Below, piece by piece: positions 1 to 9,589 of a DNA stretch of 64,000 nt. The position numbers were made by a program, and so were the translations under genes. Each line of letters starts with the position of its first letter. Position 1 is the first letter of the stretch. Below the pieces are notes generated by a model. The model made no database searches. It worked only from the letters and a program-made list of their open reading frames with translations, and was not told the DNA's origin. The stretch is from Pseudomonas oryzihabitans NBRC 102199 (GTDB lineage: Bacteria > Pseudomonadota > Gammaproteobacteria > Pseudomonadales > Pseudomonadaceae). The stretch is taken from contig NZ_BBIT01000014.1 in NCBI RefSeq assembly GCF_000730625.1, positions 62,001 through 126,000 of the forward strand, in the 5' to 3' direction.

Positions 1-2
1 GC

Positions 3-323
3 TACTTCATGTCCGCCGGTCACTGGCAGATCTACAACCACAAGGCGGAATCCGGCAGTACCGGAGGGCGCTGCGAGGCGGTGGCCATCGCCGCGGTGCC
101 TCCGGCGGTGGTGGAGCTGGCGGTGCAGGCCGCCGCCCTGATCGGCGATGGCCTCTATGGCGTCGATCTCAAGCAGGATCGGGATCGGCTGGTGGTCATC
201 GAGGTTAACGACAACCCCAATCTGGACGCCGGCATCGAAGACGGCCTGCTGGGCGAGGGCCTCTATCGACGGGTGCTGGAGGATTTCGTCCGGCGCCTGG
301 AGCAGCGGCGCCAAGGCTGGTAG
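3..323 (+). CDS. RimK-like ATP-grasp family protein, C-terminal part
   Basis: The open frame enters from the left edge, so only the last 106 residues are visible and the start is outside the window. The segment has the end of an ATP-grasp fold: a run ending in VIEVNDNPNLDAGIED, where Glu and Asn are the usual magnesium/ATP ligands, preceded by an AAALIGDGLYGVDL strand. This matches RimK-type carboxylate-amine ligases. The substrate cannot be told from this piece. It lies 9 bp upstream of a CorA-type transporter on the same strand, and the two are probably co-transcribed. Confidence 0.8.
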   Translation, partial: YFMSAGHWQIYNHKAESGSTGGRCEAVAIAAVPPAVVELAVQAAALIGDGLYGVDLKQDRDRLVVIEVNDNPNLDAGIEDGLLGEGLYRRVLEDFVRRLEQRRQGW

Positions 324-332
324 GAGCACGCT

Positions 333-1286
333 ATGATCGAAGCCTTCACCCTGCGGGAGGGTGGCCTGCTGCCGGCGGGCGACCGCTCGGCGCCGGTGCT
401 GCTGTGCAGCGATCCGGATGCCCGGGAGCGCGCCTGGCTGCAGCAGGCCTTTCCCCTGGACAGCCACCGCCTGGCCTCGGCGCTCGACCCGGACGAGGTC
501 TCGCGCCTGGAAGTGCAGGGCGACGAACTCTTCCTGATCTGGAAGCGTCCGGAACGCTATGCCGGCGGGGCGCGCTTCGCCTTCGAGGTGTCTTCCTTCG
601 GCTTGCTCTGGCATCCCGAGCGGCTGGTGGTCATCTCCGCCGGCCCGTCGCTGCTGGCCGGCGAGGGGCCGGTGCAGCCGCTGCACGATCCGCTGGATGT
701 GCTGGTGGAGTTGCTGTTTCGCAGCGTCCATCACTACCAGGGGCATCTCAAGGTCATCAGGCTGGTCGGCCGCGAATTGCAGCAGCGCTTCGACAGCTCC
801 CTGGGCAACGAGCATCTGCTGCAGATGTTCAATCTCAGCGAGAGCCTGATCCATTACATCAACGCCCTGCAGGGCAACGGCGTGGTGCTCGACCGACTGC
901 GGCAAGTCGCCGAAAGGCGCGAGCTGGGCGAGGCGCTGCGGGCGCGCCTGGAAGACCTCATCATCGAGAACGACCAGTGCCGCCGCCAGGCCGACCTCTA
1001 CGCCACGGTGTTCGCCCGCCTCATGGATGCCCGCGGCAACCTGGCCAACAACAGCATGAACCTGACCCTGCGCAACCTCACGCTGATCAACGTGGTGTTC
1101 CTGCCGCTCAACCTCATCGCCGGCATCGGCGGCATGTCCGAATTCAGCATGATGACCGCCGGCCATCCCTGGTGGCTGTCCTATTCGCTGCTGCTGGTGG
1201 CCATGGCCGCCCTGAGTCTCGCCCTGACCTGGATCCTGCGCCGCTCGTTGCGGCGCCGGGCCGAATCCGCCGCGCGCGCGGCCTAG
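333..1286 (+). CDS. CorA/ZntB-family divalent cation transporter
   Basis: A 317-residue inner-membrane transporter of the CorA superfamily, expected to move magnesium or zinc as a pentamer. A long soluble alpha/beta plus helical N-terminal region (to about residue 245) is followed by two membrane helices near residues 249-266 and 280-300, and a basic C-terminus. The loop signature after the first helix, normally Gly-Met-Asn, here reads Gly-Met-Ser (residues 267-269, in GIGGMSEFS). Family membership is clear from topology and from the NxxMNxLTxL-like approach to the first helix. The changed selectivity motif means the ion should not be assumed. ATG start 9 bp after the preceding stop, with GGAG upstream. 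Confidence 0.85.
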   Translation: MIEAFTLREGGLLPAGDRSAPVLLCSDPDARERAWLQQAFPLDSHRLASALDPDEVSRLEVQGDELFLIWKRPERYAGGARFAFEVSSFGLLWHPERLVVISAGPSLLAGEGPVQPLHDPLDVLVELLFRSVHHYQGHLKVIRLVGRELQQRFDSSLGNEHLLQMFNLSESLIHYINALQGNGVVLDRLRQVAERRELGEALRARLEDLIIENDQCRRQADLYATVFARLMDARGNLANNSMNLTLRNLTLINVVFLPLNLIAGIGGMSEFSMMTAGHPWWLSYSLLLVAMAALSLALTWILRRSLRRRAESAARAA

Positions 1287-1316
1287 CGCGCTTCATCGAC
1301 AGCATCAGAGGACAAT

Positions 1317-1505
1317 ATGGAAAAGCAGCTGCTCGGCCTGGGCATCGTCCTGGCGATTCTGGCCTTCGGCCTCCTGACCCTGATCTTCGATCTGCGTCGC
1401 GGCCGGCGCCAGCACCGCACGGCGATGCTCAGCCAGGAAAACCACGACTCAGATAGCGCGAACCGGCCAGGCCGAAGCGCCAGGGCACCTCGCGCGCGCG
1501 GCTGA
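1317..1505 (+). CDS. Small single-span membrane protein (hypothetical)
   Basis: A 62-residue frame starts with ATG behind AGAGGA. It encodes one hydrophobic helix (about residues 4-25, [20 protein letters not shown]) followed by a basic, Arg-rich tail. The last third overlaps, antisense, the 3' end of the 3-methyladenine glycosylase gene by 77 bp. The ribosome binding site and membrane helix make it plausible. The low-complexity tail over the opposite gene suggests that only the first 40 residues are under coding constraint. I do not recognise a family. Confidence 0.45.
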   Translation: MEKQLLGLGIVLAILAFGLLTLIFDLRRGRRQHRTAMLSQENHDSDSANRPGRSARAPRARG

Positions 1506-1986
1506 TGCCGATGCGCGGGCCCGCGAGCACCGCCACCTCGGCAGCCGCCGGCTCCAGCAGGAAGGGCGGCTCGGTCAGCGGCAGGCCATCGTGACTGCCG
1601 TCGATGGCGAGGGCCTGGCACAGCCTGCCGGGACCGGCACAGAGCAGGCGATCGGCCAGCCCGCCCCGGCGTTCGCGCATCACCTCCAGCCCCCACAGGG
1701 GCTCCAGCGCGCGGATCAGCACGCCGGCGCCATGCCCGGCTTCGCGGCACACCAGGTTGAAGCACCAGTGGATGCCGTAGGAGCGATAGACATAGGCATG
1801 GCCGGGCGGGCCGAACATGGCGCGGTTGCGCGGAGTCGGGCCGGAAAAGCTGTGGGAGGCCGGGTCTTCGCCGTCGTAGGCCTCGGTCTCGACGATGAGG
1901 CCGCCGACGCCCGCGACCCTGAGCGTGGCGCCGATCAGTTGCCGGGCGACCTCGTCCACCGGACGGCTGAAATCCAGATCGCTCAC
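1429..1986 (-). CDS. DNA-3-methyladenine glycosylase (AAG/MPG family)
   Basis: A 185-residue base-excision repair glycosylase that removes alkylated purines such as 3-methyladenine. The protein carries the family hallmarks: ARQLIGATL near the N-terminus, the catalytic region [15 protein letters not shown] (Glu activates water), [18 protein letters not shown], and [12 protein letters not shown]. The length fits the bacterial family. The start is GTG and overlaps the stop of the upstream glycosidase gene by 4 bp (GTGA), so translation is probably coupled. It is the last gene of a minus-strand SDR - GH15 - glycosylase operon. Confidence 0.93.
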   Translation of the reverse strand: MSDLDFSRPVDEVARQLIGATLRVAGVGGLIVETEAYDGEDPASHSFSGPTPRNRAMFGPPGHAYVYRSYGIHWCFNLVCREAGHGAGVLIRALEPLWGLEVMRERRGGLADRLLCAGPGRLCQALAIDGSHDGLPLTEPPFLLEPAAAEVAVLAGPRIGISRAREVPWRFGLAGSRYLSRGFPG

Positions 1987-3782
1987 GCCTCGGGCTCCGG
2001 TTCTTCCAGAATCAGCGCCGCATGCACCATGGCCAGGTGGCTCAGGCCCTGGGGAAAGTTGCCCAGGGCTGCGCCGTCATGGGGATCGCGCATCTCGGTC
2101 ATCAGGCCGACGCCATTGAGACTGGCGGCCAGCACCTCGCGCATCAATTCGCGCGCCTGATCCACCTCGCCCAGCACGGCATGCGCCTCGACCATCCAGT
2201 AGGAGCAGGCGAGAAAGGCCCCTTCCTCCCGTTCGGCGCCGCTGTAGCGATAGACCAGCGGGCCACGGGCCAGCTCGCGGCGGATGGCGGCCAGGGTACT
2301 CACCGACCGCTCACCCCCGTCGAAGCCAAAGCGGATACCGAGCAGCAAGCCGGCGTCCAGGCGCTCGGTGCCGGCATAGAAGGTATAGGCCTGCTTGCGC
2401 TCGCTCCAGCAGTGTTCGTTGACCCAGTCGCGGATGCGATCGCGCTCGCGCTCCCAGCGGCCACACATGGCGTCGGGGATGTGCCCTTCGCGGGCCAGGG
2501 TCACGGCGCGATCCAGGGCGAACCAGCAGCCCAGCTTGGACAGGGTGTAGTGGCGCTCTTCGGGCAGCTCCCACATGCCGGCATCCGGCTGGCGCCAGCC
2601 ATCGGCGCAGAGATTGGCCAGGTCGGTGAGCAGGCTGGAAGTGGCGAAATCCAGCACATGGCCCTTGCTGGCATAGAGGCGAAAGGTCTCCAGCAAGTCG
2701 CCATAGAGACTCAGCTGGCACTGGGCGCTGGCCCGGTTGCCGACGCGGACCGGCTGGGAGTCGCGATAGCCCGGCACGGGAATGGTGCGCTCTGCCGGTG
2801 CCAGCTCACCCTGCAGGGTAAAGCAGGTGTGCAGGCGATTGCCGTGGCGGCGGATGACGTTCTGGATCCAGGCCAGGGCCGCCTGGGCCTCGCCGAGGGC
2901 ACCCAGGCGCAGGAAGGCCTTGATGGCAAAGACCGCATCGCGCACCCAGGCATAGCGGTATTCGTAGTTCTTGTCGCCGCCGATGCGTTCCGGCAGCGAG
3001 GTGGTGGCCGCGGCGACGATGGCGCCGGTGGGGGAGTAGAGCAAGAGCTTGAGGGCCAGCGCCGAGCGCTTCACCTCGCTGAGGAATTCGCCGCGATAGG
3101 CAAAACCCTGGGCCCACTCGCGCCAGGCCTGGTCGCTGCGGTCGATGCGCTGGTCCACCTCGTCCAGCGAGGGCACCACCAGCGGTTCGTTCTCGGTCGC
3201 GGTCAACGCCAGGACGCTGCGTTGCCCGGCTTCCAGCACCAGGCGTGCCACCAGTCGGCGGTCGTCGCACTGGAGGATCTCCAGCCGCTCGCAATACCTC
3301 AGGGTGGCCATGACCCCGTCGACGTGCATGACCTCGCCATTGGGCGTGCTGCGCATCCAGGGCGAGACGGTCTGGCCCTGGGTGCCGGGCACCAGTTCGA
3401 TGCGCAGTTCGACCCGTCCGGAGATGCCTTCCACCCGGCGCCCTAGTTCGCACCAGGGCAGGCGACCGGCCGAGCCGCTGTTGAGCGACTCGGTCAGACG
3501 CACGCTGCCATCAACGGTGTGGAAACAGGTTTCCAGCACATTGCTGTCTTCCCGGTAGGCCCGCTCGACGCGATAGTCGGCCACCGGAGCGATTGAAAAG
3601 AAACCGCCGGCCGGGGCGTCCAGCAGGCGGTCGAACAGCGGGGCGGAATCCATGTTGGGTACGCACCACCAATCCAGCGAGCCGTCCGGCGCCACCAGGG
3701 CGACCGAACGGCCGTCGGAGAGGGCGGCATAGCCCGCCAGGGGCGCGTAGCCGTCCTGGCGGGCGGGGTCGAAGGCCGCCAC
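1983..3782 (-). CDS. Glycoside hydrolase family 15 protein (glucoamylase/trehalase type)
   Basis: A 599-residue cytoplasmic protein without a signal peptide. The N-terminal beta-sandwich ([21 protein letters not shown], then DGSLDWWC) leads into an (alpha/alpha)6 barrel. The GH15 active-site segments are visible: [12 protein letters not shown] near residue 275 and a Glu in [17 protein letters not shown] near residue 520, the likely catalytic base. Such proteins act on trehalose or alpha-glucans. The start is GTG, 5 bp after the SDR stop, so the genes are tightly coupled. Substrate is not decided by the sequence. Confidence 0.9.
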   Translation of the reverse strand: MAAFDPARQDGYAPLAGYAALSDGRSVALVAPDGSLDWWCVPNMDSAPLFDRLLDAPAGGFFSIAPVADYRVERAYREDSNVLETCFHTVDGSVRLTESLNSGSAGRLPWCELGRRVEGISGRVELRIELVPGTQGQTVSPWMRSTPNGEVMHVDGVMATLRYCERLEILQCDDRRLVARLVLEAGQRSVLALTATENEPLVVPSLDEVDQRIDRSDQAWREWAQGFAYRGEFLSEVKRSALALKLLLYSPTGAIVAAATTSLPERIGGDKNYEYRYAWVRDAVFAIKAFLRLGALGEAQAALAWIQNVIRRHGNRLHTCFTLQGELAPAERTIPVPGYRDSQPVRVGNRASAQCQLSLYGDLLETFRLYASKGHVLDFATSSLLTDLANLCADGWRQPDAGMWELPEERHYTLSKLGCWFALDRAVTLAREGHIPDAMCGRWERERDRIRDWVNEHCWSERKQAYTFYAGTERLDAGLLLGIRFGFDGGERSVSTLAAIRRELARGPLVYRYSGAEREEGAFLACSYWMVEAHAVLGEVDQARELMREVLAASLNGVGLMTEMRDPHDGAALGNFPQGLSHLAMVHAALILEEPEPEA

Positions 3783-3787
3783 GGCCG

Positions 3788-4681
3788 TCAGCCCATGCCT
3801 CCGGTGGCGCCATAGACCTCACCGGTCACATAGCTCGATTCCTGGGAAGCCAGCAGCACATAGATGGGTGCCAGTTCCGCCGGCTGCCCGGGACGCTTGA
3901 ACACCGTCTCGCCACCAAAGGTGGGGATCTTTTCCTGGGGCTGGCCGCCGCTGGGCTGCAGCGGGGTCCAGAAGGGACCGGGAGCCACGGCGTTGACGCG
4001 GATGCCCTTGCTGGCGACCTGCTTGGCGAGGGCCTTGGTGAAGTTGGTGATGGCCGCCTTGGTCGAGGCGTAGTCCAGCAGGAATTCGGAAGGCTGGGTG
4101 GCCTGGATCGAGGTGGTGTTGATGATGGCGGCGCCGGCCGGCAGGTGCGGCAGGGCGGCCTTGCACAGCCAGAACAGGGCGTAGACGTTGGTCTTGTAGG
4201 TGGCGTCGAACTGCTCGGTGGTCAGCTCGGCGATGTCCTGCACCGCGGTCTGCTTGCCGGCCACGTTGACCAGGATGTCCAGACCGCCCAGGGCCTCCTT
4301 GGCCTTGCTGACCAGTTGGGTGCAGAAGGCTTCGTCCTTCAGGTCACCGGGAACGCAAACGGCCTTGCGACCTTCGGCTTCCACCAGCTTGACCACTTCC
4401 TGGGCGTCGGCCTCTTCCTCGGGCAGGTAGTTCAGCACCAGATCGGCACCCTCCCGGGCATAGGCGATGGCCGTAGCCCGACCGATCCCCGAATCCGCAC
4501 CGGTGATCAGCGCCTTGCGCCCGGCCAGTCGACCGAAACCCTTGTAACTGGTCTCGCCATGATCGGGGCGCGGCTCCATGACCTGGGCCAGACCCGGAGC
4601 CTCCTGGGGCTGCTTGGGAAATTCCGGCTGGGGATACTGGGTGAGGGGGTTCTGCATGGCGTATTGGTTGTCGCTGGACAT
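3788..4681 (-). CDS. SDR-family NAD(P)-dependent oxidoreductase, YghA-like
   Basis: A 297-residue short-chain dehydrogenase with an extended N-terminus typical of the YghA group. The cofactor motif is [10 protein letters not shown] downstream VNVAG (NNAG-type) strand and the catalytic Ser (NTTSIQ) and YASTK Tyr/Lys pair are all present. It is likely an aldehyde or ketone reductase, and relatives are often stress-induced. ATG with a GGAGA ribosome binding site. It is the first gene of the minus-strand operon continuing into the GH15 and glycosylase genes. Confidence 0.92.
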   Translation of the reverse strand: MSSDNQYAMQNPLTQYPQPEFPKQPQEAPGLAQVMEPRPDHGETSYKGFGRLAGRKALITGADSGIGRATAIAYAREGADLVLNYLPEEEADAQEVVKLVEAEGRKAVCVPGDLKDEAFCTQLVSKAKEALGGLDILVNVAGKQTAVQDIAELTTEQFDATYKTNVYALFWLCKAALPHLPAGAAIINTTSIQATQPSEFLLDYASTKAAITNFTKALAKQVASKGIRVNAVAPGPFWTPLQPSGGQPQEKIPTFGGETVFKRPGQPAELAPIYVLLASQESSYVTGEVYGATGGMG

Positions 4682-4912
4682 GACATCTCCTGAAGGGGGC
4701 CAAAAGGCGCCCGTTTGGCATCTTTTCGATGACGTTCAAGGAAATGGAGCCGCAACGCGCTTGAGAGGTTCCCGCCGATTCATAGGGGTTGTATCGAGCT
4801 GGACAGCTTTCTTACCCCGTTTTTACCCACGACTACGCCTTTTCCGGCCCGCCCGGGCGTCCAATGACGACGAGAAGGGAAGGGCCCTTCTGGAGTGGAG
4901 TTAAAGGTGGTG

Positions 4913-5053
4913 ATGAAAGGCGTCAAGGTGGCCGTGCTGGCGGCCCTGTTGTCCCTGTCCGGTTGCTGGCTGTTCATGCCACCGCCTGGAGGGGGTGGTA
5001 ATGGTGGCCACGGCGGGCCCGGTGGTGGCCCAGAACAAAGGGGGCCGCGCTAG
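4913..5053 (+). CDS. Tiny glycine-rich lipoprotein
   Basis: A 46-residue protein, easily missed because of its size. It has a Lys-containing signal peptide, a hydrophobic core, and a canonical lipobox Leu-Ser-Gly-Cys with the lipidated Cys at residue 18. The mature part is about 29 residues, made almost only of Gly, Pro and a few charged residues. A good ribosome binding site (AAAGGTGG) precedes the ATG. Just upstream is a small hairpin (4873-4891, 7-bp stem). I know no function. It faces the neighbouring minus-strand gene tail to tail. Confidence 0.7.
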   Translation: MKGVKVAVLAALLSLSGCWLFMPPPGGGGNGGHGGPGGGPEQRGPR

Positions 5054-5062
5054 GGGTCTCGC

Positions 5063-5329
5063 TCAGGCGTCGAGCGGCTCCAGTCGCAGGGCGACACCGG
5101 TCCGTTGCAGGGTGAGGATATCCGCCTCGCGACAGCCGATCAGCCTGCCTTCGGCGGTGCGCAGCTGGTCGTCTTCCAGCTGGGCATAGGACTCTGGCTG
5201 CCTGCCATCCCCGGCGACCATGATGTACAGCTGCCCGCACAGCAACTGGCCTGCCAGACGGCCATCGTCCAGGCCGATCAGGCGATAGCTGCGACGGGCA
5301 TCGTAGGTAAAGCGCATGGGAGCATCCAT
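5063..5329 (-). CDS. Conserved-looking small soluble protein, unknown function
   Basis: Encodes up to 88 residues. A second ATG four codons in (5317) has GGATG upstream and may be the true start. The protein is rich in Leu, Arg and Asp with a beta-strand-like pattern (FTYDARRSYRLIGLDDG, then QLYIMVAGD). No signal peptide, membrane helix or recognisable motif. It follows the chemotaxis receptor gene on the same strand after about 150 bp that include a strong hairpin, so it is probably transcribed separately. Function not inferred. Confidence 0.55.
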   Translation of the reverse strand: MDAPMRFTYDARRSYRLIGLDDGRLAGQLLCGQLYIMVAGDGRQPESYAQLEDDQLRTAEGRLIGCREADILTLQRTGVALRLEPLDA

Positions 5330-5482
5330 TCAGGTGTTTCAGCTCAGAGCCGCGCGGGCGCGCAATGTTCAATTGCGAACATGGGCGCGCCGGGTCAGCC
5401 GGTCCATGGCCATGCCGAAAGCCTGCCCCTCGCAGGGGCGAGGGCACGCTGACCGCTGGTCGGAAGTTTCCTGAACGGCCGA

Positions 5483-7123
5483 TCAATAACGAAATTGCGC
5501 CACCAGGCCCTGGAACGAGGTGGCCAGTCGCGACAGCTCCTGGCTGGAGGCGGCCGTCTGCTGGGCACCGGTGGCGGTCTGGGTGGAGAGGTCCTGGATA
5601 TTGACCAGATTACGGTCCACTTCGCGGGCGACCTGGGCCTGCTCCTCGGCGGCGCTGGCGATCACCAGGTTGCGTTCCTCGATCTGGGCGACCCCGGCGG
5701 CGATGCGGTCCAGGGCTTCACCCGCCTGGTTGGCGCGCGCCTGGGTGCTGTCGGCCAGGGACTGGCTCTTGTGCATGGCGCTCACCGCTTCTTCGGCGCT
5801 GCTGCGCACGGCGCTCATCATGCGTTCGATCTCACCGGTGGAACCCTGGGTGCGATGGGCCAGGGCGCGGACCTCGTCCGCTACCACCGCGAAGCCGCGG
5901 CCCTGTTCGCCGGCCCGAGCGGCCTCGATGGCGGCATTGAGCGCCAGCAAGTTGGTCTGCTCGGCGATCCCGCGGATCACCTCCAGCAACTTGCCGATCT
6001 CGCGCACCTGGCCTTCCAGGGTCTGTACCTTCTGGGTGGAATCGGTGATCTCGCCGGTCATCACCGCCATGGCCTGGGCCGCCTGCTGCACCTGCTCGCG
6101 ACCCTGCTGGGCTTCGCGGCTGGTGTCCTGGGAGGCGGTGGAGGTGGAGGTGGCATTGCGCGCCACCTCTTCCACGGCCGCGGTCATCTGGTTGACGGCG
6201 GTGGCAGCCTGCTGCAGTTCATCGTGCTGGCGGACCTGACCCCGGGAAGTCTCCTCGGTCACGGCGTGCAGTTCCTCAGCGGCCGCGGCGAGCTGGCTGG
6301 AGGCACCGGCCATCTGTTGCACGGTGTCTTTCAGGCTGCGCTGCATGCCACCCAGCGCTTGCAGCAGTTGCCCGGCCTCGTCGCGGCGCGAACTCTGGAT
6401 CGACTGCGTCAGGTCGCCCTGGGCGACGCGCTCGGCGCTGGTCACCGCCTGGCGGATCGGCGTGACGATCATTCGGGTGATGACGATGCCCAGCGCCAGG
6501 GCGCAGAGCGTGGCCAGCAGCAGACCGCCGGCGAGCGTCCAGAAGGCCTTGTCATAGGTAGTTTTTGCCTCGACCCCGGCTTCGGTGCTCTGGCGCTTGT
6601 TGGATTCCACCATGATCTTGAAGGAGGCCATGGTCTTGCGATAGGTGGGCTGCACCTGCTCGTTCAGCAGCTTGGCCGCACCGGCCACATCCTTGGCGGC
6701 CAAGCGCGCCAGGATGCTGTCGACACCGGCGATATAGGTCTTCCAGTCACGCTCGAAGGCATCGCCAGCCTGCTTTTCATCGTCTTCCAGCGGGGTGGCT
6801 CGGTAAGCGGCGAAGGGCTTTTCGGCATCGGCCTGGTTGCTCTTCATGGAGGCGATGACGGCCTCCTGGTCGTTCTGGGGTGCCTCGCCATAGGCCATGG
6901 ACAGCAGGCGGAAGAGGTCGCGGTTATGACCGATGACATTGCTCTTGGCGTCGTTGAGCAGAACGATGGAGCGCAGATTGTCGCCCAGCAGGTTATTCAG
7001 CAGCGCATTGAGGCTGTTGAGTCCATTCATGCCCACTGCGCCAATGCCCAGGGTGATCGCCGTGCAAAGACCAAAGGCCACGGCGAGTTTCTTCGCCAGC
7101 GCCAGATTGTTGAACCAGACCAT
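5483..7123 (-). CDS. Methyl-accepting chemotaxis protein (4-helix-bundle sensor, HAMP)
   Basis: A 546-residue transmembrane chemoreceptor. There is an N-terminal membrane helix (about residues 10-30), a helical periplasmic ligand-binding region of about 150 residues resembling the four-helix-bundle MCP type, a second membrane helix near 195-215 and a HAMP region. A long coiled-coil signalling domain has the conserved tip [31 protein letters not shown] around residue 390. It should couple to CheA/CheW. The ligand is unknown. No chemotaxis genes lie next to it. Confidence 0.95.
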   Translation of the reverse strand: MVWFNNLALAKKLAVAFGLCTAITLGIGAVGMNGLNSLNALLNNLLGDNLRSIVLLNDAKSNVIGHNRDLFRLLSMAYGEAPQNDQEAVIASMKSNQADAEKPFAAYRATPLEDDEKQAGDAFERDWKTYIAGVDSILARLAAKDVAGAAKLLNEQVQPTYRKTMASFKIMVESNKRQSTEAGVEAKTTYDKAFWTLAGGLLLATLCALALGIVITRMIVTPIRQAVTSAERVAQGDLTQSIQSSRRDEAGQLLQALGGMQRSLKDTVQQMAGASSQLAAAAEELHAVTEETSRGQVRQHDELQQAATAVNQMTAAVEEVARNATSTSTASQDTSREAQQGREQVQQAAQAMAVMTGEITDSTQKVQTLEGQVREIGKLLEVIRGIAEQTNLLALNAAIEAARAGEQGRGFAVVADEVRALAHRTQGSTGEIERMMSAVRSSAEEAVSAMHKSQSLADSTQARANQAGEALDRIAAGVAQIEERNLVIASAAEEQAQVAREVDRNLVNIQDLSTQTATGAQQTAASSQELSRLATSFQGLVAQFRY

Positions 7124-7200
7124 GGAGCCTTCCTTTCTGCGAGGTGGGTATCAGCAAGTTGCGCTGGATACCCTCGCTATCGGCACCAACAGTCCGACCT

Positions 7201-8172
7201 TTAGGTGGCCCCGGAGCGTTCGAATCCGCCTTCAACGCGCCCATAGAGCTCATCAAGCAGCCGATTGGCCGCCAGCGCCTCCGCCAGGCTGGCCAGTTCC
7301 GGCCGCGGCTGGCCGAGCAACTGATCGAACACCGCCTGGGCGCCCTGGGGTACGCCGGGGTCCACCCCTTCGGCCAGCACCTGGCGATGGCCCTTGGCGT
7401 CGTGCAGCACCAGCCGCCCCGCGGAGAGCTCCAGGGTTCCCTCGCTGCCGTCCAGTCGAATGGCCAGGCGCGGACCGCGCAGGGTGGCGCTGGCACGCAG
7501 ATGAATCGGCAGAGCACCGGCCTGGAGCAGGGCCTCGCCGCCATGATCCAGTGGCCAGCGCGGATCGCGGTCCAGCCGACTGTGCGTGACGGTCAGGGCC
7601 TCACCGCTTAGCCAGGCGCTGAAATCCAGCAGGTGCACCGCCAGATCGCCAAAGGCGCCATAGCCCATGCGGCGCTCGTCCAGGTGCGCCGGCCAGTCGC
7701 TGAGCCAGCCCTCCAGCAGCCCGGGGTGGCCGGCGGTGAGCGATAGGTGACTTAGGTTACCGATGTCGCCGTCCCGCGCCCGCTGGCGCAACAGCTGCAG
7801 GGCCGGATCGGTGCGCAGATAGAAGCCACTGAAGCAGCACCGTCCGGTGAGCTGTTCGGCCAGGGCGGTGGCTCGGGCGGCCGAGACGGCCAGCGGTTTT
7901 TCCACGAAGAGATGACGAGCGCGCGGGAGCAGGGCGCTCACCGCCGCCTCGTGATCCTCGATCGCGGTGGTGACGAAGGCCAGGTCCACTTCGGGCAGCC
8001 GGGTGAAGTCGTCCACTACCGGCAGATCATGAGGGGCGGCGAGGCGCCGGGCGCGGGCGGGATCCCGTTCGCTGGCCACCGCCACCACCCGCACCCGCGG
8101 ATCGGCCAGGCTGGTGTCCAGGTAGTCCTGGGCGTGGATCTGTTCGCAACCGACGATGGCGACGCTGAGCAT
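7201..8172 (-). CDS. Gfo/Idh/MocA-family oxidoreductase
   Basis: A 323-residue NAD(P)-dependent sugar or inositol dehydrogenase-like protein. The N-terminal Rossmann domain ends with the family signature VEKPLA (Lys is the usual active-site residue) near residue 93. A C-terminal alpha/beta dimer domain has the GYGAFGDLAVHLLDF segment. Substrate unknown. The ATG is preceded by AGAGGA, but this ribosome binding site lies in one arm of a strong inverted repeat (8177-8216) in the gap to the upstream dehydrogenase gene, which hints at translational control. Confidence 0.9.
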   Translation of the reverse strand: MLSVAIVGCEQIHAQDYLDTSLADPRVRVVAVASERDPARARRLAAPHDLPVVDDFTRLPEVDLAFVTTAIEDHEAAVSALLPRARHLFVEKPLAVSAARATALAEQLTGRCCFSGFYLRTDPALQLLRQRARDGDIGNLSHLSLTAGHPGLLEGWLSDWPAHLDERRMGYGAFGDLAVHLLDFSAWLSGEALTVTHSRLDRDPRWPLDHGGEALLQAGALPIHLRASATLRGPRLAIRLDGSEGTLELSAGRLVLHDAKGHRQVLAEGVDPGVPQGAQAVFDQLLGQPRPELASLAEALAANRLLDELYGRVEGGFERSGAT

Positions 8173-8176
8173 GACG

Positions 8177-8216
8177 AGGGGTCCTCTAACGGCAACTGTT
8201 CCGTTATGGGACCCCT
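8177..8216 (-). promoter_or_regulatory. Hairpin burying the ribosome binding site of the Gfo/Idh/MocA gene
   Basis: Two stacked inverted repeats form one hairpin: AGGGGTCC at 8177-8184 pairs with GGACCCCT at 8209-8216, and AACGG at 8188-8192 pairs with CCGTT at 8201-8205, leaving an 8-nt loop. Read on the minus strand, the AGAGGA ribosome binding site (8182-8187) is inside the stem and its loop-side flank. It could instead act as a weak terminator for the upstream gene, but there is no T-run. Confidence 0.55.
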
Positions 8217-8239
8217 GGTCTGCCGCTAAGCTTCGCCGA

Positions 8240-9313
8240 TCAGACCGGCTGGTAGGCCTTGCCGAAACGGTTGGCCAGGAAGGCCTCCATGTCCACCTGC
8301 TCCTGGGCGATGAAGCCGCGTTGCGGCAGCTTGCCTTCGCGGAACAGATCCAGGGCGGTGCAGATACCGGCGGCGGTGGTGATCTGGATGGCGCTGGTCA
8401 GGCGACCGTCGCGCTCGGCTGCGAAGATCTTGCGGCTGAACACCTCCTGCACCAGCTTGCCATCGCGCATCCCGCTGACGGTAACGAACACCAGCACCAC
8501 GTCCTGCATGGTAGTGGGCACGGCGCCGCGCAGGATGGTCTTGAGCTGCTCCTGGTCACTGGCCAGGCGCAGGTCTTCCAGCAGGAACTTCATCAGGTCG
8601 CGGTGACCGGGATAGCGCACGGTCTTGTAGTCCAGGGTTTCCACCTGGCCCTGCAGGGTCTCGCAGAGGGTGCCCAGGCCACCCGAGGTGTTGAAGGCCT
8701 CGTATTCCACGCCGTCCAGGGAGAAGTGCTCCAGGCCTTCCAGCGGCTGCACCAGTTGCAGCTCGCCATTGCGCACCGCTTCGCAGGGGTGGCAGTACTC
8801 GTTTACCAGGCCGTCGACGCTCCAGGTCAGGTTGTACTTCAGGGCATTGGTGGGGAATTCCGGCAGGGCGCCGACGCGCATCTTCACTTCGCGCACGCTG
8901 TCGAAGCGCTTGGCCAGGGAGTGGGCGGCGATGCCGATGAAGCCGGGTGCCAGACCGCACTGGGGCATGAAGGCATTGCTCACGCCTTCGGCCAGCTGGC
9001 GGATGGTCTTGGTCGCCTTGACGTCTTCGGTCAGGTCGAAATAGTGGGTATTGGTGGCCTTGGCCGCCTGGGCCACGGGAATCGCCAGGTGATAGGGCAG
9101 CGCATTGAGCACCACGTCCTGGTCGTCCAGGGCCGCGGCCAGGGCGCTGGCGTCGGCGGTATCCAGGGTCCGGGTCTGCACGCCCAGGGCCGCGATGGCC
9201 GCCAGGGCGCGCTCGTCGCGATCCGCCACCGTCACCTGGTAGTCGCCGCTGGCGTGCAGCAATTGCGAAATGGTGTAGCCGATATGGCCGGCGCCGAGCA
9301 GGGTGACTTTCAT
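8240..9313 (-). CDS. Saccharopine dehydrogenase family protein
   Basis: A 357-residue protein with an N-terminal Rossmann nucleotide motif (LLGAGHIGYTI), a strand-helix pattern with VLNALPYHLA, then YFDLTED, and the family C-terminal domain (CGLAPGFIGIAAHSLA, EYCHPCEAVRNGE). Relatives include saccharopine reductases, lysine 6-dehydrogenases and carboxynorspermidine dehydrogenases. The sequence does not decide between them. ATG start. It lies 67 bp upstream of the Gfo/Idh/MocA gene on the same strand. Confidence 0.88.
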   Translation of the reverse strand: MKVTLLGAGHIGYTISQLLHASGDYQVTVADRDERALAAIAALGVQTRTLDTADASALAAALDDQDVVLNALPYHLAIPVAQAAKATNTHYFDLTEDVKATKTIRQLAEGVSNAFMPQCGLAPGFIGIAAHSLAKRFDSVREVKMRVGALPEFPTNALKYNLTWSVDGLVNEYCHPCEAVRNGELQLVQPLEGLEHFSLDGVEYEAFNTSGGLGTLCETLQGQVETLDYKTVRYPGHRDLMKFLLEDLRLASDQEQLKTILRGAVPTTMQDVVLVFVTVSGMRDGKLVQEVFSRKIFAAERDGRLTSAIQITTAAGICTALDLFREGKLPQRGFIAQEQVDMEAFLANRFGKAYQPV

Positions 9314-9402
9314 GGCGGATCCTCCGTGGTTGAGGCTCCAGCTTAAAAAGTGGCGCTGTCAGATGTGAGCGTCAGAGCGTCGAACTGTCGTCTCTTATTT
9401 GA

Positions 9403-9429
9403 CGAATCGTCGGGGTTTTCGACGATTCG
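9403..9429. repeat. Perfect 9-bp inverted repeat, 9-bp spacer
   Basis: CGAATCGTC at 9403-9411 and its exact complement GACGATTCG at 9421-9429 flank a GGGGTTTTC spacer. It sits between the divergently transcribed saccharopine-dehydrogenase-like gene and the DUF4214 gene, so it could be an operator or an RNA hairpin. The rest of the 276-bp gap shows no other convincing element. Confidence 0.5.
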
Positions 9430-9589
9430 ATGGAGGTGCTCGTTTCATCTGGCTTTTTGCTTATCGCCCTAGGCGAAAGGCTGTCGAGCACGCCACAGGA
9501 ATCTGGATACAGGTCGGCGCCGCGTACCGCCGCCTTCTATAAGCCAGGGATCCGGCCACAGCGGGTGGCCGCTTCAAGGAGGAGAGACC

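Noticed and set aside
2022-3446. Long frame opposite the GH15 gene
   Set aside because: It is the complement of a clear GH15 protein. High G+C makes long antisense frames common; the same applies to long frames opposite gabD, ileS, asrA, spuB and spuC.
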